Of a stretch of DNA of 33,739 bases, positions 1 to 9,577 are shown in pieces. The notes below the pieces were generated by a model. That model did not search any database. It had not been told where the DNA came from and was given only the letters and a program-made list of their open reading frames with translations. This DNA comes from an uncultured Pelagibacteraceae bacterium (lineage in GTDB: Bacteria > Pseudomonadota > Alphaproteobacteria > Pelagibacterales > Pelagibacteraceae). Location of the stretch: NCBI GenBank assembly GCA_902607215.1, contig CACLJJ010000007.1:1-33739 (forward strand), in the 5' to 3' direction. Positions within the stretch are counted from its first letter, which is position 1; each line of letters begins with the position of its first letter. Made by a program: the position numbers and the translations under genes.

Positions 1-1
1 T

Positions 2-181
2 GGTGAAATATTTACTTCTCCATTAAGAAAAATTAATAGTTTAATCAAAGTTGTGAAAAAAAATAAAGAGATCATATCTTTAAATAAGACTGAAGTAGAT
101 TTGATTAAAAAGTATTTTTTAAATAGTAATAAAAAATTAGACAAAAATTTTAAAAAATTAAAGCAGTATAATTACCTATAA
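2..181 (+). CDS. C-terminal fragment of an unknown protein
   Basis: An open frame runs from the left edge to a TAA at 179-181, giving the last 59 residues of a gene that begins outside the window. The fragment is rich in Lys, Asn, Ile and Leu and looks like a basic helical C-terminus. There is no motif I can assign; a sulfotransferase-like C-terminus would be one possibility, but this is a guess. The frame is uninterrupted from the edge and the base use matches the neighbouring genes, which is the only support for it being coding. Confidence 0.5.
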   Translation, partial: GEIFTSPLRKINSLIKVVKKNKEIISLNKTEVDLIKKYFLNSNKKLDKNFKKLKQYNYL

Positions 182-202
182 AATGCAAATATTATTCATT
201 TG

Positions 203-219
203 TTGATTTTTTTAATCAA
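203..219 (+). terminator. weak AT-only hairpin after the first gene
   Basis: TTGATT and AATCAA form a 6-bp inverted repeat around a five-T loop, 22 bases after the stop of the upstream fragment. The stem is mostly A-T and no clear T tract follows, so termination is only a weak inference. Confidence 0.2.
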
Positions 220-234
220 TATTTAATAAATATT

Positions 235-262
235 TTGCAATATATATTATAGATTGTATTAT
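235..262 (+). promoter_or_regulatory. candidate promoter for leuA-mre operon
   Basis: TTGCAA (235-240, four of six matches to the sigma-70 -35 box) is followed after 16 bases by TATTAT (257-262, one mismatch to TATAAT). Transcription would start near 269 and give a leader of about 17 bases before the leuA ATG at 286. The spacing is good, but in such AT-rich DNA chance matches are common. Confidence 0.4.
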
Positions 263-285
263 TCAGTCCGGAATTTTTAAAAAAA

Positions 286-1875
286 ATGGCAAATAAAGAA
301 AGAGTTTATATTTTTGACACAACGATGCGAGATGGCGAGCAATCGCCAGGTGCATCAATGAGCTTGGAAGAAAAAATTCAAATCGCAAGAGTATTTGATG
401 AACTTGGGATTGATATTATTGAAGCTGGTTTTCCAATAGCATCGCCTGGAGATTTTGAAGCAGTAACCGAGGTAAGCAAAGTTCTAAAAAATTCTATTCC
501 CGCTGGTCTTTCTAGACATTCAAAAAAAGATATAGACAGATGTTATGAAGCTTTAAAACATGCACCAAGATTTAGAATTCACACTTTTATCTCAACAAGC
601 CCACTACACATGAAACATAAATTAAATAAGTCTCCAGAAGAAGTTTACGAATCTATCAAAGAGCATGTTACCTATGCAAGAAAATTTACTGATGACGTTG
701 AATGGTCTTGTGAAGATGGAACAAGAACAGATATGGATTATATGTGCAAGACAGTTGAGCTTGCAATTAAATGTGGTGCAAAGACAATAAATATACCTGA
801 TACCGTTGGGTACACGGTACCATCTGAATTTACAAAAATTATTCAAACATTGTTAAATAAAGTACCAAATATTGATAAAGCAATATTATCAACACATTGT
901 CACAATGATTTAGGTTTAGCAGTTGCAAATTCACTAGCCGGAGTTCAGGCGGGTGCAAGACAAATAGAATGTACTATTAATGGTATTGGCGAAAGAGCTG
1001 GTAATGCAGCACTTGAAGAAGTTGTAATGGCAATGAAAACAAGAAATGATCTGATGCCTTACGAGACAGGAATTAACACTACACTTCTTAGCAAAGCTTC
1101 AAAAATAGTTTCTAATGCGACAGGATTTCCTGTTCAGTTTAATAAAGCTATAGTTGGAAAAAATGCTTTTGCTCATGAAGCTGGAATCCACCAAGATGGA
1201 ATGCTTAAAAATAGAAATACTTACGAAATCATGACTCCCGAAAGTGTTGGGGTTAAACAAACTTCATTAGTTATGGGCAAACACTCTGGAAGACATGCTT
1301 TTAAAGATAAATTAACCAGCTTAGGCTATGTTGATGTAACCGATGATGTAATAGAAAATGCTTTTGGTAAGTTTAAGGTTTTAGCAGATAAAAAGAAACA
1401 CGTTTATGATGAAGATATTCTAGCACTTGTAGATGATAGTTTAATCACTGATAATAAAATTAATGCATTAAGTTTAAAATCTTTGAAAGTTTTTGCAGGA
1501 ACTGGAGAACCTCAAAGAGCAGAGATGACTTTAGATGTATATGGAGATGTTAAAAATGCAATAGAAATTGGCGATGGTCCTGTTGATGCTACATTTAAAT
1601 GTATAAAGAAACTTTATCCTCACGATGTAAATTTACAGCTTTATCAAGTTCATGCTGTTACAGAAGGAACTGATGCTCAGGCTACAGTAAGTGTTCGAAT
1701 TGATGAAAATGGCAAAACAACTGTTGGACAAGCGGCAGATACTGATACTTTGGTTGCCTCAGCAAATGCCTATATAAACGCTTTGAACAAAATGATTATA
1801 AAAAGAAACAAAACTGCTCCGGAAAGCTTGGGAAATCAAAAGAATTATGAATCTAAAAAAATGAAAGGAATATAA
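286..1875 (+). CDS. leuA: 2-isopropylmalate synthase
   Basis: This enzyme condenses acetyl-CoA with 2-oxoisovalerate, the first committed step of leucine synthesis, in the cytoplasm. The N-terminal TIM barrel begins with the HMGL-like signature DTTMRDGEQSPGASM, which carries the metal-binding Asp. The second signature HCHNDLGLAVANSL (around residue 203) supplies metal-binding His residues, followed by NGIGERAGN. Residues from about 395 match the C-terminal LeuA regulatory domain involved in leucine feedback. At 529 residues the protein is full length. The ATG at 286 lies just before the conserved start of the barrel. The stop is only two bases before mreB, so leucine synthesis and cell-shape genes probably share a transcript. 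Confidence 0.96.
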   Translation: MANKERVYIFDTTMRDGEQSPGASMSLEEKIQIARVFDELGIDIIEAGFPIASPGDFEAVTEVSKVLKNSIPAGLSRHSKKDIDRCYEALKHAPRFRIHTFISTSPLHMKHKLNKSPEEVYESIKEHVTYARKFTDDVEWSCEDGTRTDMDYMCKTVELAIKCGAKTINIPDTVGYTVPSEFTKIIQTLLNKVPNIDKAILSTHCHNDLGLAVANSLAGVQAGARQIECTINGIGERAGNAALEEVVMAMKTRNDLMPYETGINTTLLSKASKIVSNATGFPVQFNKAIVGKNAFAHEAGIHQDGMLKNRNTYEIMTPESVGVKQTSLVMGKHSGRHAFKDKLTSLGYVDVTDDVIENAFGKFKVLADKKKHVYDEDILALVDDSLITDNKINALSLKSLKVFAGTGEPQRAEMTLDVYGDVKNAIEIGDGPVDATFKCIKKLYPHDVNLQLYQVHAVTEGTDAQATVSVRIDENGKTTVGQAADTDTLVASANAYINALNKMIIKRNKTAPESLGNQKNYESKKMKGI

Positions 1876-1877
1876 TT

Positions 1878-2912
1878 ATGGGTGTTATAGATAAATTAAC
1901 TTCGATGTGGAGCCAAGATATGGCAATCGATCTAGGAACTTCAAATACACTAGTTGTATTAAAAGGAAAAGGTGTGGTGCTTAATGAACCTTCGGTAGTA
2001 GCAGTAGTAGATAATAAAGGCAAAAAATCTGTTTTAGCAGTCGGAGATGAAGCTAAAACCATGTTAGGCAGAACTCCTGGAAACATCCAAGCTATTAGAC
2101 CATTAAGAGATGGTGTTATTTCAGATTTTATAGTTACAGAAGAAATGATTAAGCATTTTATTAAAAAAGTGCATAAGAGAAGTTCTTTTGCTAACCCAAG
2201 AATTTTGATTTGTATTCCAACTGGATCAACACCAGTTGAAAGAAAAGCGATACAAGATAGCGCTCTTGCAGCAGGTGCTAGAAGAGTTCAATTAATTGAG
2301 GAACCTATCGCTGCAGCAATTGGCGCTAACCTTCCCATCTCTGAGGCAACTGGCTCTATGGTAATTGATATAGGTGGCGGAACAACTGAGATAGCCGTCA
2401 TGTCATTGGGTGGAGTTGTTTACTCTAATTCTTTGAGAATAGCAGGAGATTCTATGGATCATGCTTTAATAAACTACATGAGAAAAGAATATAATTTGAT
2501 GATCGGTGATAGCTCTGCTGAAAAAATAAAAAAAGAAATTGGAACTGCGATTGCAACAAATAATAATACCTATGCCGTTAAGGGTAGAGACTTAAGATCT
2601 GGAACTCCTAAAGAAGTTAATATTAATGAGGAGGATACTGTAGAAGCATTAAATCCAATTTTAAGAGAAATGATAAACGGAATTAAAGATGCATTAGAGA
2701 ATACTCCACCAGAGTTATCAGCAGATTTGGTTGATATGGGTTTAACATTAACTGGTGGTGGTGCATTACTAAAAAATATTGATAAAAGATTATCTAAAGA
2801 AACAGGATTACCTGTTCATATTGCAGATGATCCTCTAGCTTGTGTGGCAATAGGAACTGGAAAAGCTTTAGATCAGGAAGAAACCTTCAATTCAATGCTT
2901 TCGGAGTACTAA
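1878..2912 (+). CDS. mreB: rod shape-determining protein MreB (bacterial actin)
   Basis: MreB forms membrane-bound filaments that organise the elongasome during lateral wall growth. The sequence shows the actin-fold phosphate-1 loop DLGTSNTLV near residue 18, the phosphate-2 loop DIGGGTTEIAV near residue 165, and the adenosine motif LTGGGALLKNID near residue 290. The 344-residue length is typical. It starts two bases after the leuA stop and is followed nine bases later by mreC, as in the conserved mreBCD order. No defects are seen. Confidence 0.97.
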   Translation: MGVIDKLTSMWSQDMAIDLGTSNTLVVLKGKGVVLNEPSVVAVVDNKGKKSVLAVGDEAKTMLGRTPGNIQAIRPLRDGVISDFIVTEEMIKHFIKKVHKRSSFANPRILICIPTGSTPVERKAIQDSALAAGARRVQLIEEPIAAAIGANLPISEATGSMVIDIGGGTTEIAVMSLGGVVYSNSLRIAGDSMDHALINYMRKEYNLMIGDSSAEKIKKEIGTAIATNNNTYAVKGRDLRSGTPKEVNINEEDTVEALNPILREMINGIKDALENTPPELSADLVDMGLTLTGGGALLKNIDKRLSKETGLPVHIADDPLACVAIGTGKALDQEETFNSMLSEY

Positions 2913-2921
2913 TTTGAGAAG

Positions 2922-3770
2922 ATGCAAGCTAGTAGAGATGATTTTGTAATTGCAATTCGTTCGGCTTTCTTAAAGAAAGAAAACAAACAAAAATTTTCTC
3001 TTATTGCATTAATTTTATTAGCTTTAATCATATTAGCCTTTGAAAAATTTAATTTTAAAGCTGTTAGTTATTTAAAAATTTCATTAAAAGAAATAGCTTA
3101 TAGATCTAGCTTTATAGTATCTATACCAGAAAACTTAACTAAAAATTTTTATGAAAAAACTAAAAATCATTTTTTTGTTTATAATGAAAATATTCAATTA
3201 AAAAAGGATCTTAAAGATCAATTATCTAAAAACTATAATATAGAATTTATCTTATCAGAAAATGAAAGACTTAAATCGACAATTGATGATTTAGATTATT
3301 TTTCTGACGAAATTCTTGCAAAAGTTTTAATAGATAGACAAAGTCCTTTCCTAAAGTCAGTAATTGTTAACAAAGGCAGTAGAGATAAAGTTTCAATGGG
3401 AATGGCGGTTCTGGACGATGGTTATCTGGTTGGCAAAATAGTTGAAGTTACATACTCGACTTCAAGAGTACTACTCTTGTCCGATTTAAATAGTAAAATT
3501 CCAGTAGATATTATGCCTAGTAATCTTCAATCGATTTTATCTGGAACAGGGAAAGATTACGGAACCATTCAGTATATTAAAGACGAAAATATCATAGAAA
3601 ATGATAGTAGAGTTTTTACTTCTGGGTCTGGAAATATCTTTAAATCTGGAATACCTGTGGGAAAAATTGAAAAAAAACCTGGTAGCGCAGAGTTAAATGT
3701 AAATTTTTTCTCAGATTTTTTACAATTAAGATTTGTAAAACTAATTTCATTTAAAAAGGAAGAAAATTAA
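2922..3770 (+). CDS. mreC: rod shape-determining protein MreC
   Basis: MreC is a bitopic inner-membrane protein whose periplasmic part links MreB to PBP2 in the elongasome. A short cytoplasmic N-terminus precedes one membrane helix (about residues 24-42), then a helical stretch and the beta-rich MreC core containing segments such as GMAVLDDGYLVGKI and LLLSDLNSKIPV. Its 282 residues fit the family. The ATG at 2922 gives the short N-terminal tail expected before the helix. The stop overlaps the mreD start by one base (TAATG), indicating translational coupling. Confidence 0.93.
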   Translation: MQASRDDFVIAIRSAFLKKENKQKFSLIALILLALIILAFEKFNFKAVSYLKISLKEIAYRSSFIVSIPENLTKNFYEKTKNHFFVYNENIQLKKDLKDQLSKNYNIEFILSENERLKSTIDDLDYFSDEILAKVLIDRQSPFLKSVIVNKGSRDKVSMGMAVLDDGYLVGKIVEVTYSTSRVLLLSDLNSKIPVDIMPSNLQSILSGTGKDYGTIQYIKDENIIENDSRVFTSGSGNIFKSGIPVGKIEKKPGSAELNVNFFSDFLQLRFVKLISFKKEEN

Positions 3771-4288
3771 TGAGCGAAATAGGTAGACTTAATTATTTTA
3801 GAATAATTTTAGAAAAGGCTCCCATTATTTTACTAATCGTATCCGTATTAAATGAGTTCGATTTAAATTATTTAAATCTAAAATATTTTTCATTTAATTT
3901 TCCATTTATATTAATTTATTATTGGAGTTTAAAAAGATCAGGTAGCATTGGCTATGGTTTGATTTTTTTGAGCGGCCTATTTAATGATGTCGTAGTGGGC
4001 ATGCCAATTGGCGTCAGTGCATTGGCCTATTTATTAATATGTGGTTTTTCAGCATATTTAAGAAATATTACTTTACGTCCAAGCCTAGTTAAAGATTGGT
4101 TTTTCTTTGGATTTACAATTCTTGTTGTTAATTCGGTTATATATGTAGTTGTGAGTTTGTTTTTTCATATTCAAATTATATATGTAGACATTCTGGTAAA
4201 TATTTTATTTACTTTTTTGCTCTATGTAATTTTTAGCAACTTATTTGACTATTATCAGAGAATAGTTTTTGGAGTTGTAAATGTTTAG
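3770..4288 (+). CDS. mreD: rod shape-determining protein MreD
   Basis: A 172-residue, highly hydrophobic protein with about five membrane segments and no soluble domain, as in the poorly conserved MreD family. Identification rests mainly on position: it starts on the last base of the mreC stop and overlaps mrdA by eight bases. Internal GLIFLSGLFNDVVVGMPIG resembles the family stretch with Gly-Leu and Asp before a Pro-Gly turn. It is thought to support MreC and PBP2 in the inner membrane. Confidence 0.85.
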   Translation: MSEIGRLNYFRIILEKAPIILLIVSVLNEFDLNYLNLKYFSFNFPFILIYYWSLKRSGSIGYGLIFLSGLFNDVVVGMPIGVSALAYLLICGFSAYLRNITLRPSLVKDWFFFGFTILVVNSVIYVVVSLFFHIQIIYVDILVNILFTFLLYVIFSNLFDYYQRIVFGVVNV

Positions 4289-6248
4289 TAGTGGGGAATC
4301 TAATGTTAGAAAATACAATACCGTTAATAGAAGAATTTTTATTTTATCTGTTGCAAAAGGAATTGTTTTTGCTGGTATTTTAACAAAACTATTCAGTTTG
4401 CAGATTAGTGAAAACAAAAAATATCTTACCCTTTCAGATAAAAACAGATTAAGAGAATGGCGATTACCACCCGTAAGAGGAGAATTCGAAGACTATTTTG
4501 GCAAAGTTATAGCTGGTAATACAAAAGCATATCAGCTTCATGTTGTTCCTGAGCAAGTTGAAGATTTTAAATATTTGATGGTAAGATTGAAAGCCATTTT
4601 ACCCTTGTCTGATAATAAATTTTCAAAAATAATAAAAAGAAAGAACCAACAAAAACCATGGGAAACTTTAATAATTTCTGAAAATTTAAGTTGGGATCAA
4701 TTTTCTAAAGTTAATTTTTATTTACACGAACTATCTGGAGCAAAACCTGTTTTATCAGTTGCAAGAAGCTATCCATATAAGGAAAATTATACCCATTTAT
4801 TAGGATATGTTGCTCAAGCAAGTAAAGAAGATTTAATTAATAATGAAAATATAAAAAATAAACATGTGCCAGGACTAAGAGTTGGCAAATCAGGATTAGA
4901 AAAAACTTTTGAAAATGACCTTATTGGCACAAATGGTGTGCAAAGATATGAAGTGAATGCTTATGGCAAAAGAATAAATCAAGTAGATTTTAAAGAAGGG
5001 CAAAAAGGCAAAAAGATTAGATTAACTGTAGATACCGAAATTCAAAAATTTTGCAATGAGTTATTAGGTGACAAAGCTGGCTCGATAAGTGTTATGGATA
5101 TTTTTACAGGTGAAATTATTGCAATGCACTCATCACCTTCATTTGATCCTAATTTATTTCTTTATGGTGTAAGTGTTAAAGATTGGAAATCAATTAGAGA
5201 AAATCCTTTAAAACCACTAATAAATAAAACAATATCTGGTTTATATTCACCCGGCTCAACAATTAAACCAATTGTAGCTTTGTCAGCTTTAGAAAATAAT
5301 GTGATTTCTCCAAATTTTAAAGTTCGATGCACTGGAAAAATTGAAATGTATGGACAAACTTATCATTGCTGGAAGGAAAAAGGTCATGGAGTTGTAGATT
5401 TAAGAACTGCAATTAAACGTTCCTGTGATTCTTATTTTTATGAAATGTCAAGAAGACTTGGAGTAGACAGACTTAATGTAACTGCAACTAGATTTGGTTT
5501 AGGTAATAAAGTTCTCAGTAATTATTATTTTGAGGAAAAAAAAGGTTTAGTTCCATCGACTAAATGGAAAAAAGATAATTTAGGCAGAGGATGGGTTTTA
5601 GGTGAAACTTTAATAACTGGCATTGGACAAGGCTATATTCTAACTACCCCATTGCAATTATGCATGATGACAGCCCAGCTTGCAAATGGTGGATTTAAAA
5701 TTTTTCCTAAAATAACAGTAAATAAAAAACAAGATAGTTTTGAAAAAATAAAATATAAAATGCTTGAAAGCCTAAATACTGTTGAGAAAAATGACTCATC
5801 AATTATTAGAACTGCTGAAAAATTTTTTAAGCCAGACGAAAAAAAATATAATAAATTATTTAGAAATCAGGAAAATGTAAAATTTGTATTAGATGCAATG
5901 TTTGCTTCTACAAACGAGTGGGGCGGAACTTCTTACAGTTCTAGAATAGATGATCCAAAATATCAGTTTGCTGGAAAAACTGGTACTGCTCAGGTTAAAA
6001 AAATTACAGAATTACAGAGAGAGTTAGATTTAGATATTGCACAAATACCTTACGAGGAAAGAGATCATGCATGGTATATTGCTTTTGGTCCTTACAAAAA
6101 CCCAAGATATGCCCTTAGTGTTTTTGTTGAGCACGGTGGTTCAGGAAGTTCTGTAGCAGCACCATTAGCAAAGAAATTAATTAAAAAAGTTATTGATCGT
6201 CATGAGGGAAGAGAAAAAATTAGAAAAAATAATTTAATAGAAATTTAA
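4281..6248 (+). CDS. mrdA: penicillin-binding protein 2 (elongasome transpeptidase)
   Basis: PBP2 cross-links new peptidoglycan during elongation, working with the glycosyltransferase RodA. An N-terminal membrane anchor (about residues 17-35) precedes the PBP dimerisation region and the transpeptidase domain. The catalytic Ser326 lies in SPGSTIKP, the second motif is SCD in RSCDSYFYE, and the third is KTGT beginning at Lys566. The 655-residue length is normal. The start overlaps mreD by eight bases and rodA begins on the base after the stop, so the three are probably coupled. Confidence 0.96.
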   Translation: MFSSGESNVRKYNTVNRRIFILSVAKGIVFAGILTKLFSLQISENKKYLTLSDKNRLREWRLPPVRGEFEDYFGKVIAGNTKAYQLHVVPEQVEDFKYLMVRLKAILPLSDNKFSKIIKRKNQQKPWETLIISENLSWDQFSKVNFYLHELSGAKPVLSVARSYPYKENYTHLLGYVAQASKEDLINNENIKNKHVPGLRVGKSGLEKTFENDLIGTNGVQRYEVNAYGKRINQVDFKEGQKGKKIRLTVDTEIQKFCNELLGDKAGSISVMDIFTGEIIAMHSSPSFDPNLFLYGVSVKDWKSIRENPLKPLINKTISGLYSPGSTIKPIVALSALENNVISPNFKVRCTGKIEMYGQTYHCWKEKGHGVVDLRTAIKRSCDSYFYEMSRRLGVDRLNVTATRFGLGNKVLSNYYFEEKKGLVPSTKWKKDNLGRGWVLGETLITGIGQGYILTTPLQLCMMTAQLANGGFKIFPKITVNKKQDSFEKIKYKMLESLNTVEKNDSSIIRTAEKFFKPDEKKYNKLFRNQENVKFVLDAMFASTNEWGGTSYSSRIDDPKYQFAGKTGTAQVKKITELQRELDLDIAQIPYEERDHAWYIAFGPYKNPRYALSVFVEHGGSGSSVAAPLAKKLIKKVIDRHEGREKIRKNNLIEI

Positions 6249-7373
6249 ATGTTAAAACAATCACCATATACAGACCAATTTACTTTTTTTCAAAAACTAA
6301 GATCTTTTGACTACATACTTTTGTTATGTATTTTGATTTTAGGTTTTATAAGCAACTTATCCATGTATTCTACTGATGGCGGTGAATTTTTATATCATTC
6401 AAAAAGTCATTTTATAAGATTTGTAGTTTTTTTTACTATGATGATTTTCTTATCGTTTATAAATCTAAGATTTTGGCACTCAACAGCTTACCTTTTTTAT
6501 ACAATAGTTTTAGGCTTTTTAATTTGGGCTTCTCTACATGGTGTTAGCGCGTCTGGATCACAAAGATGGATTAATTTATATTTTATTAACTTACAACCTT
6601 CTGAACTTATGAAAATTGCCATCATAGTTTTTTTTGCAAGATATTTTCATAGAACACAAATTACTAGCATCGGCAGTTTTAAAAACATGATTATTTCAGT
6701 TGTGATTTTAATTATGCCTATTGTTCTGGTATTGAGCCAACCAGATCTTGGTACATCAATATTGATTGGAATGAGCGGTATTGTTGTTTTGTGGTTAGCA
6801 GGTTTAAATATAAAATATTTTGTTTACTCAAGTTTAGCTTTATTAATTTCATTACCATTCATAATTTCTTTTTTAAAACCATATCAAAAAATAAGAGTTT
6901 TAAGTTTTTTTAATCCTGACAGAGATCCTTTGGGCTCTGGCTATCAAATTATACAATCAAAAATTGCCGTAGGGTCTGGAGGATTAATGGGCAAAGGTTT
7001 TTTAAAAGGAACTCAGAGTTATTTAGAATTTTTACCTGAAAAGCATACAGATTTTATATTCACGTTATTTTCAGAGGAACATGGATTTATTGGTTCAGTT
7101 TTTTTATTAATAGTTTATGCAATATTGATTTATAGAATTATTAAAATTGGCTCAATATCAAGAAGTTATTTCGGAAAACTTTTCTGTTATGGATTTGGCT
7201 CAGCTATTTTTATATATGTGACTGTAAATATGAGCATGGTATTAGGTTTACTACCTATAGTTGGCTCTCCACTTCCTATTATGTCTTATGGCGGATCATC
7301 AATGCTTGCAACAATGATTGGACTAAGCATTGTTATGAGTACTAAAATTCATCATAAACAAATTATCAACTAA
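6249..7373 (+). CDS. rodA: RodA, SEDS peptidoglycan glycosyltransferase
   Basis: RodA is the SEDS-family polymerase of the elongasome and pairs with PBP2. It shows about ten membrane segments, the motif NLQPSELMKI, a FNPDRDPLGSGYQ segment before the large periplasmic loop, and FLPEKHTDFIF in which Asp268 corresponds to the catalytic Asp of the family. The C-terminus has GLLPIVGSPLPIMSYGGSS, typical of SEDS proteins. At 374 residues it is complete. It directly abuts mrdA and ends this operon; 65 bases follow before the next gene. Confidence 0.96.
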   Translation: MLKQSPYTDQFTFFQKLRSFDYILLLCILILGFISNLSMYSTDGGEFLYHSKSHFIRFVVFFTMMIFLSFINLRFWHSTAYLFYTIVLGFLIWASLHGVSASGSQRWINLYFINLQPSELMKIAIIVFFARYFHRTQITSIGSFKNMIISVVILIMPIVLVLSQPDLGTSILIGMSGIVVLWLAGLNIKYFVYSSLALLISLPFIISFLKPYQKIRVLSFFNPDRDPLGSGYQIIQSKIAVGSGGLMGKGFLKGTQSYLEFLPEKHTDFIFTLFSEEHGFIGSVFLLIVYAILIYRIIKIGSISRSYFGKLFCYGFGSAIFIYVTVNMSMVLGLLPIVGSPLPIMSYGGSSMLATMIGLSIVMSTKIHHKQIIN

Positions 7374-7438
7374 ATATCGTAATTTGATTATTTTGTCGCG
7401 ATAGCCAAGAATTAAAATTAATTATATGTTGATTTAAA

Positions 7439-8677
7439 ATGAAAAAAATTCGTATTGGAATTATAGGAGCGGGCATCCAAGGAGTTTGTAGTGCTCTCTT
7501 TCTTCAAAAAAAAGGTTACGAAATAACCTTGTTTGATAGAGAAGAGCCCGGTAGCTTCACAGCTTCATATGGAAATGCAGGACATTTTTCACCTTATGCT
7601 TCTATTCCTTTAAATAGACCAGATATTTTATCAGATATTCCTGCTATGCTTTTAAGTTCTACTGGACCATTGGCCTTAAAATGGAATTACGTTCCAAAAA
7701 TGATTCCTTGGTTTTTAAAATTTATAAAAAATTGTAGTAAAAAAAATATGATGCATACCGCTAAATATATGCACCAAATATTGGATTTAGCTTTGCCAGC
7801 ATATGACGAGTTATTTGAGGAAATTGATTTATCTGGACTAGTAGAAAATAAAGGCATTATGTACATTTGGAACGATCAAAATCTCAAAAGTAGAGAATTA
7901 GAAATTAAAATTAGAGATGAAATAGGGGCAGAGCAACAACTGCTTAACAAAAAAGAAATTCATGATTTGGAGCCAAATATTAAAAAAATTTATCATGCTG
8001 GAGTTTTTTATAAAAAAGCTAGACACGCAAAAGATCCAGGAAAAATTTGGTTAAAATTATTTGAAAATTTTGTAAAAAAAGGTGGAAAGTTTTTAAAATT
8101 AAATATTCAAAATTTAAATTTTGATGGCGATAACCCTGTTATAAGATCTGAAACTCAAAGATTTGTTTTTGACAAACTCGTAATTGCTTGTGGTGCTTTT
8201 TCAAAGAAATTAACTGACAAACTTCATGAAAGCATACCTTTGGATACTGAAAGAGGTTATCATATCCATTTTAAAGGTTGTGATCATTTAATTTCAAGAC
8301 CAGTTGTATTTCAGAATAGAGGTTTTGGAATGACACCTATGGAACAAGGATTAAGAGTAGTGGGAACGGTAGAATTTGGTGGATTAGAAAACCAGTTAAC
8401 CAAAAGTAGAATAAAAAATTTAATTAATAGTGCAAAATTTTTGTTAGATGGATTACCAGAACATGAAGATGAATGGCTAGGCTTTAGACCAACACTACCA
8501 GACTATTTGCCAGTTATTGGACCTTCTAAAAATTATAAAAATGTATTTTACTCTTTTGGACATCATCATTTAGGATGGACATTAGGAGCAATATCAGGGA
8601 AGATAATTTCAAAAATGATATCTAATGAAAAAACAAATTTGGCTTTAGATCCATATAGTTCTTTAAGGTTTAGTTAA
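7439..8677 (+). CDS. FAD-dependent D-amino-acid dehydrogenase-like oxidoreductase
   Basis: A DAO-family flavoenzyme, probably oxidising an amino acid or related amine. The N-terminus has the FAD-binding GIIGAGIQG motif (residues 7-15) with an Asp-Arg pair at the end of the second strand. The C-terminus carries the family pattern GFRPTLPDYLPVIGPS followed by FGHHHLGWTLGAISG, which binds the flavin. Its 412 residues match DadA-type enzymes, but the natural substrate cannot be read from sequence and glycine/sarcosine-type oxidases are related, so no symbol is given. It is followed directly by an EamA transporter and a 2-hydroxyacid dehydrogenase, suggesting uptake and breakdown of a common substrate. 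Confidence 0.85.
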   Translation: MKKIRIGIIGAGIQGVCSALFLQKKGYEITLFDREEPGSFTASYGNAGHFSPYASIPLNRPDILSDIPAMLLSSTGPLALKWNYVPKMIPWFLKFIKNCSKKNMMHTAKYMHQILDLALPAYDELFEEIDLSGLVENKGIMYIWNDQNLKSRELEIKIRDEIGAEQQLLNKKEIHDLEPNIKKIYHAGVFYKKARHAKDPGKIWLKLFENFVKKGGKFLKLNIQNLNFDGDNPVIRSETQRFVFDKLVIACGAFSKKLTDKLHESIPLDTERGYHIHFKGCDHLISRPVVFQNRGFGMTPMEQGLRVVGTVEFGGLENQLTKSRIKNLINSAKFLLDGLPEHEDEWLGFRPTLPDYLPVIGPSKNYKNVFYSFGHHHLGWTLGAISGKIISKMISNEKTNLALDPYSSLRFS

Positions 8678-9577
8678 GTGAATTTTAAAATAAATTTTGC
8701 ATATTTATTTCTATTTTTAGCAGTTCTTTTCTGGGCAGGTAATTTTATTGTTGGAAAATATGCAAGTTATCATCAAATACCTCCTTTTTCATTAAATTTT
8801 TATAGATGGTTTTTTGCCTGGCTAATACTTTTGCCTTTCACATTTGAGGAAATTATATCAAAAAAAAATTATATTTTAGAAAATTATAAGTTTTATATTT
8901 TATTAGGCATTACTAGTGTTACAATATTTAATTCTATTGTTTATTACTCATTGAATTTTACGCAAGTTATTAGTGGAGTTTTAATGATATCAACGATTCC
9001 AGTAATGATTATGTTTATTTCATCAATTTTAAAAATTGAAAAAACAAATATTTTTCAAATTTTTGGAGTTATTTGTTCTTTTGTTGGAGTCATGCTAATT
9101 ATAACTAAGGCAAATTTTGAATTGTTATTAAACTTAGATTTTAACAAAGGAGACTTAACAATGGTCATTGCGATGCTATCATGGGCGACATACTCTGCTT
9201 TGTTAAAAAAAAAAAAGCATAAACTATCACAACTATCATTACTTGAAGTTATTATTACCTTTGGGCTGATTTTTTTAATACCAATTTATATTATAGAATA
9301 TAACCTTGGATTTAAAATTAATCTTAACAAAACTTTTATACTTGTACTAATTTATGTAGTTTTATTTCCAGGTCTTGCATCTTTTATTTGTTGGATTAAA
9401 GGAATATCCTTGATAGGACCAAATAGATCAGGAGTCTTTCTTCATTTAATGCCCATACTAAGTGCATTTATGGCCATAATTATTTTTAAAGAAAAATTTA
9501 TGTTATATCATTTCTTAGGGGCAATTTTTATATTATCTGGAATAATTTTATCTAATAGAAAATCGACAAATGCTTAA
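8678..9577 (+). CDS. EamA/DMT-family transporter
   Basis: A 299-residue membrane protein with about ten membrane segments arranged as two EamA repeats. The first repeat begins with FWAGNFIVGKYA and the second near MLSWATYSALLKK, both usual for drug/metabolite transporters. It starts with GTG immediately after the stop of the flavoenzyme gene, so coupling is likely. No earlier start is needed because the first membrane helix begins within ten residues. The substrate is unknown; many relatives export or import amino acids or their derivatives. Confidence 0.87.
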   Translation: MNFKINFAYLFLFLAVLFWAGNFIVGKYASYHQIPPFSLNFYRWFFAWLILLPFTFEEIISKKNYILENYKFYILLGITSVTIFNSIVYYSLNFTQVISGVLMISTIPVMIMFISSILKIEKTNIFQIFGVICSFVGVMLIITKANFELLLNLDFNKGDLTMVIAMLSWATYSALLKKKKHKLSQLSLLEVIITFGLIFLIPIYIIEYNLGFKINLNKTFILVLIYVVLFPGLASFICWIKGISLIGPNRSGVFLHLMPILSAFMAIIIFKEKFMLYHFLGAIFILSGIILSNRKSTNA

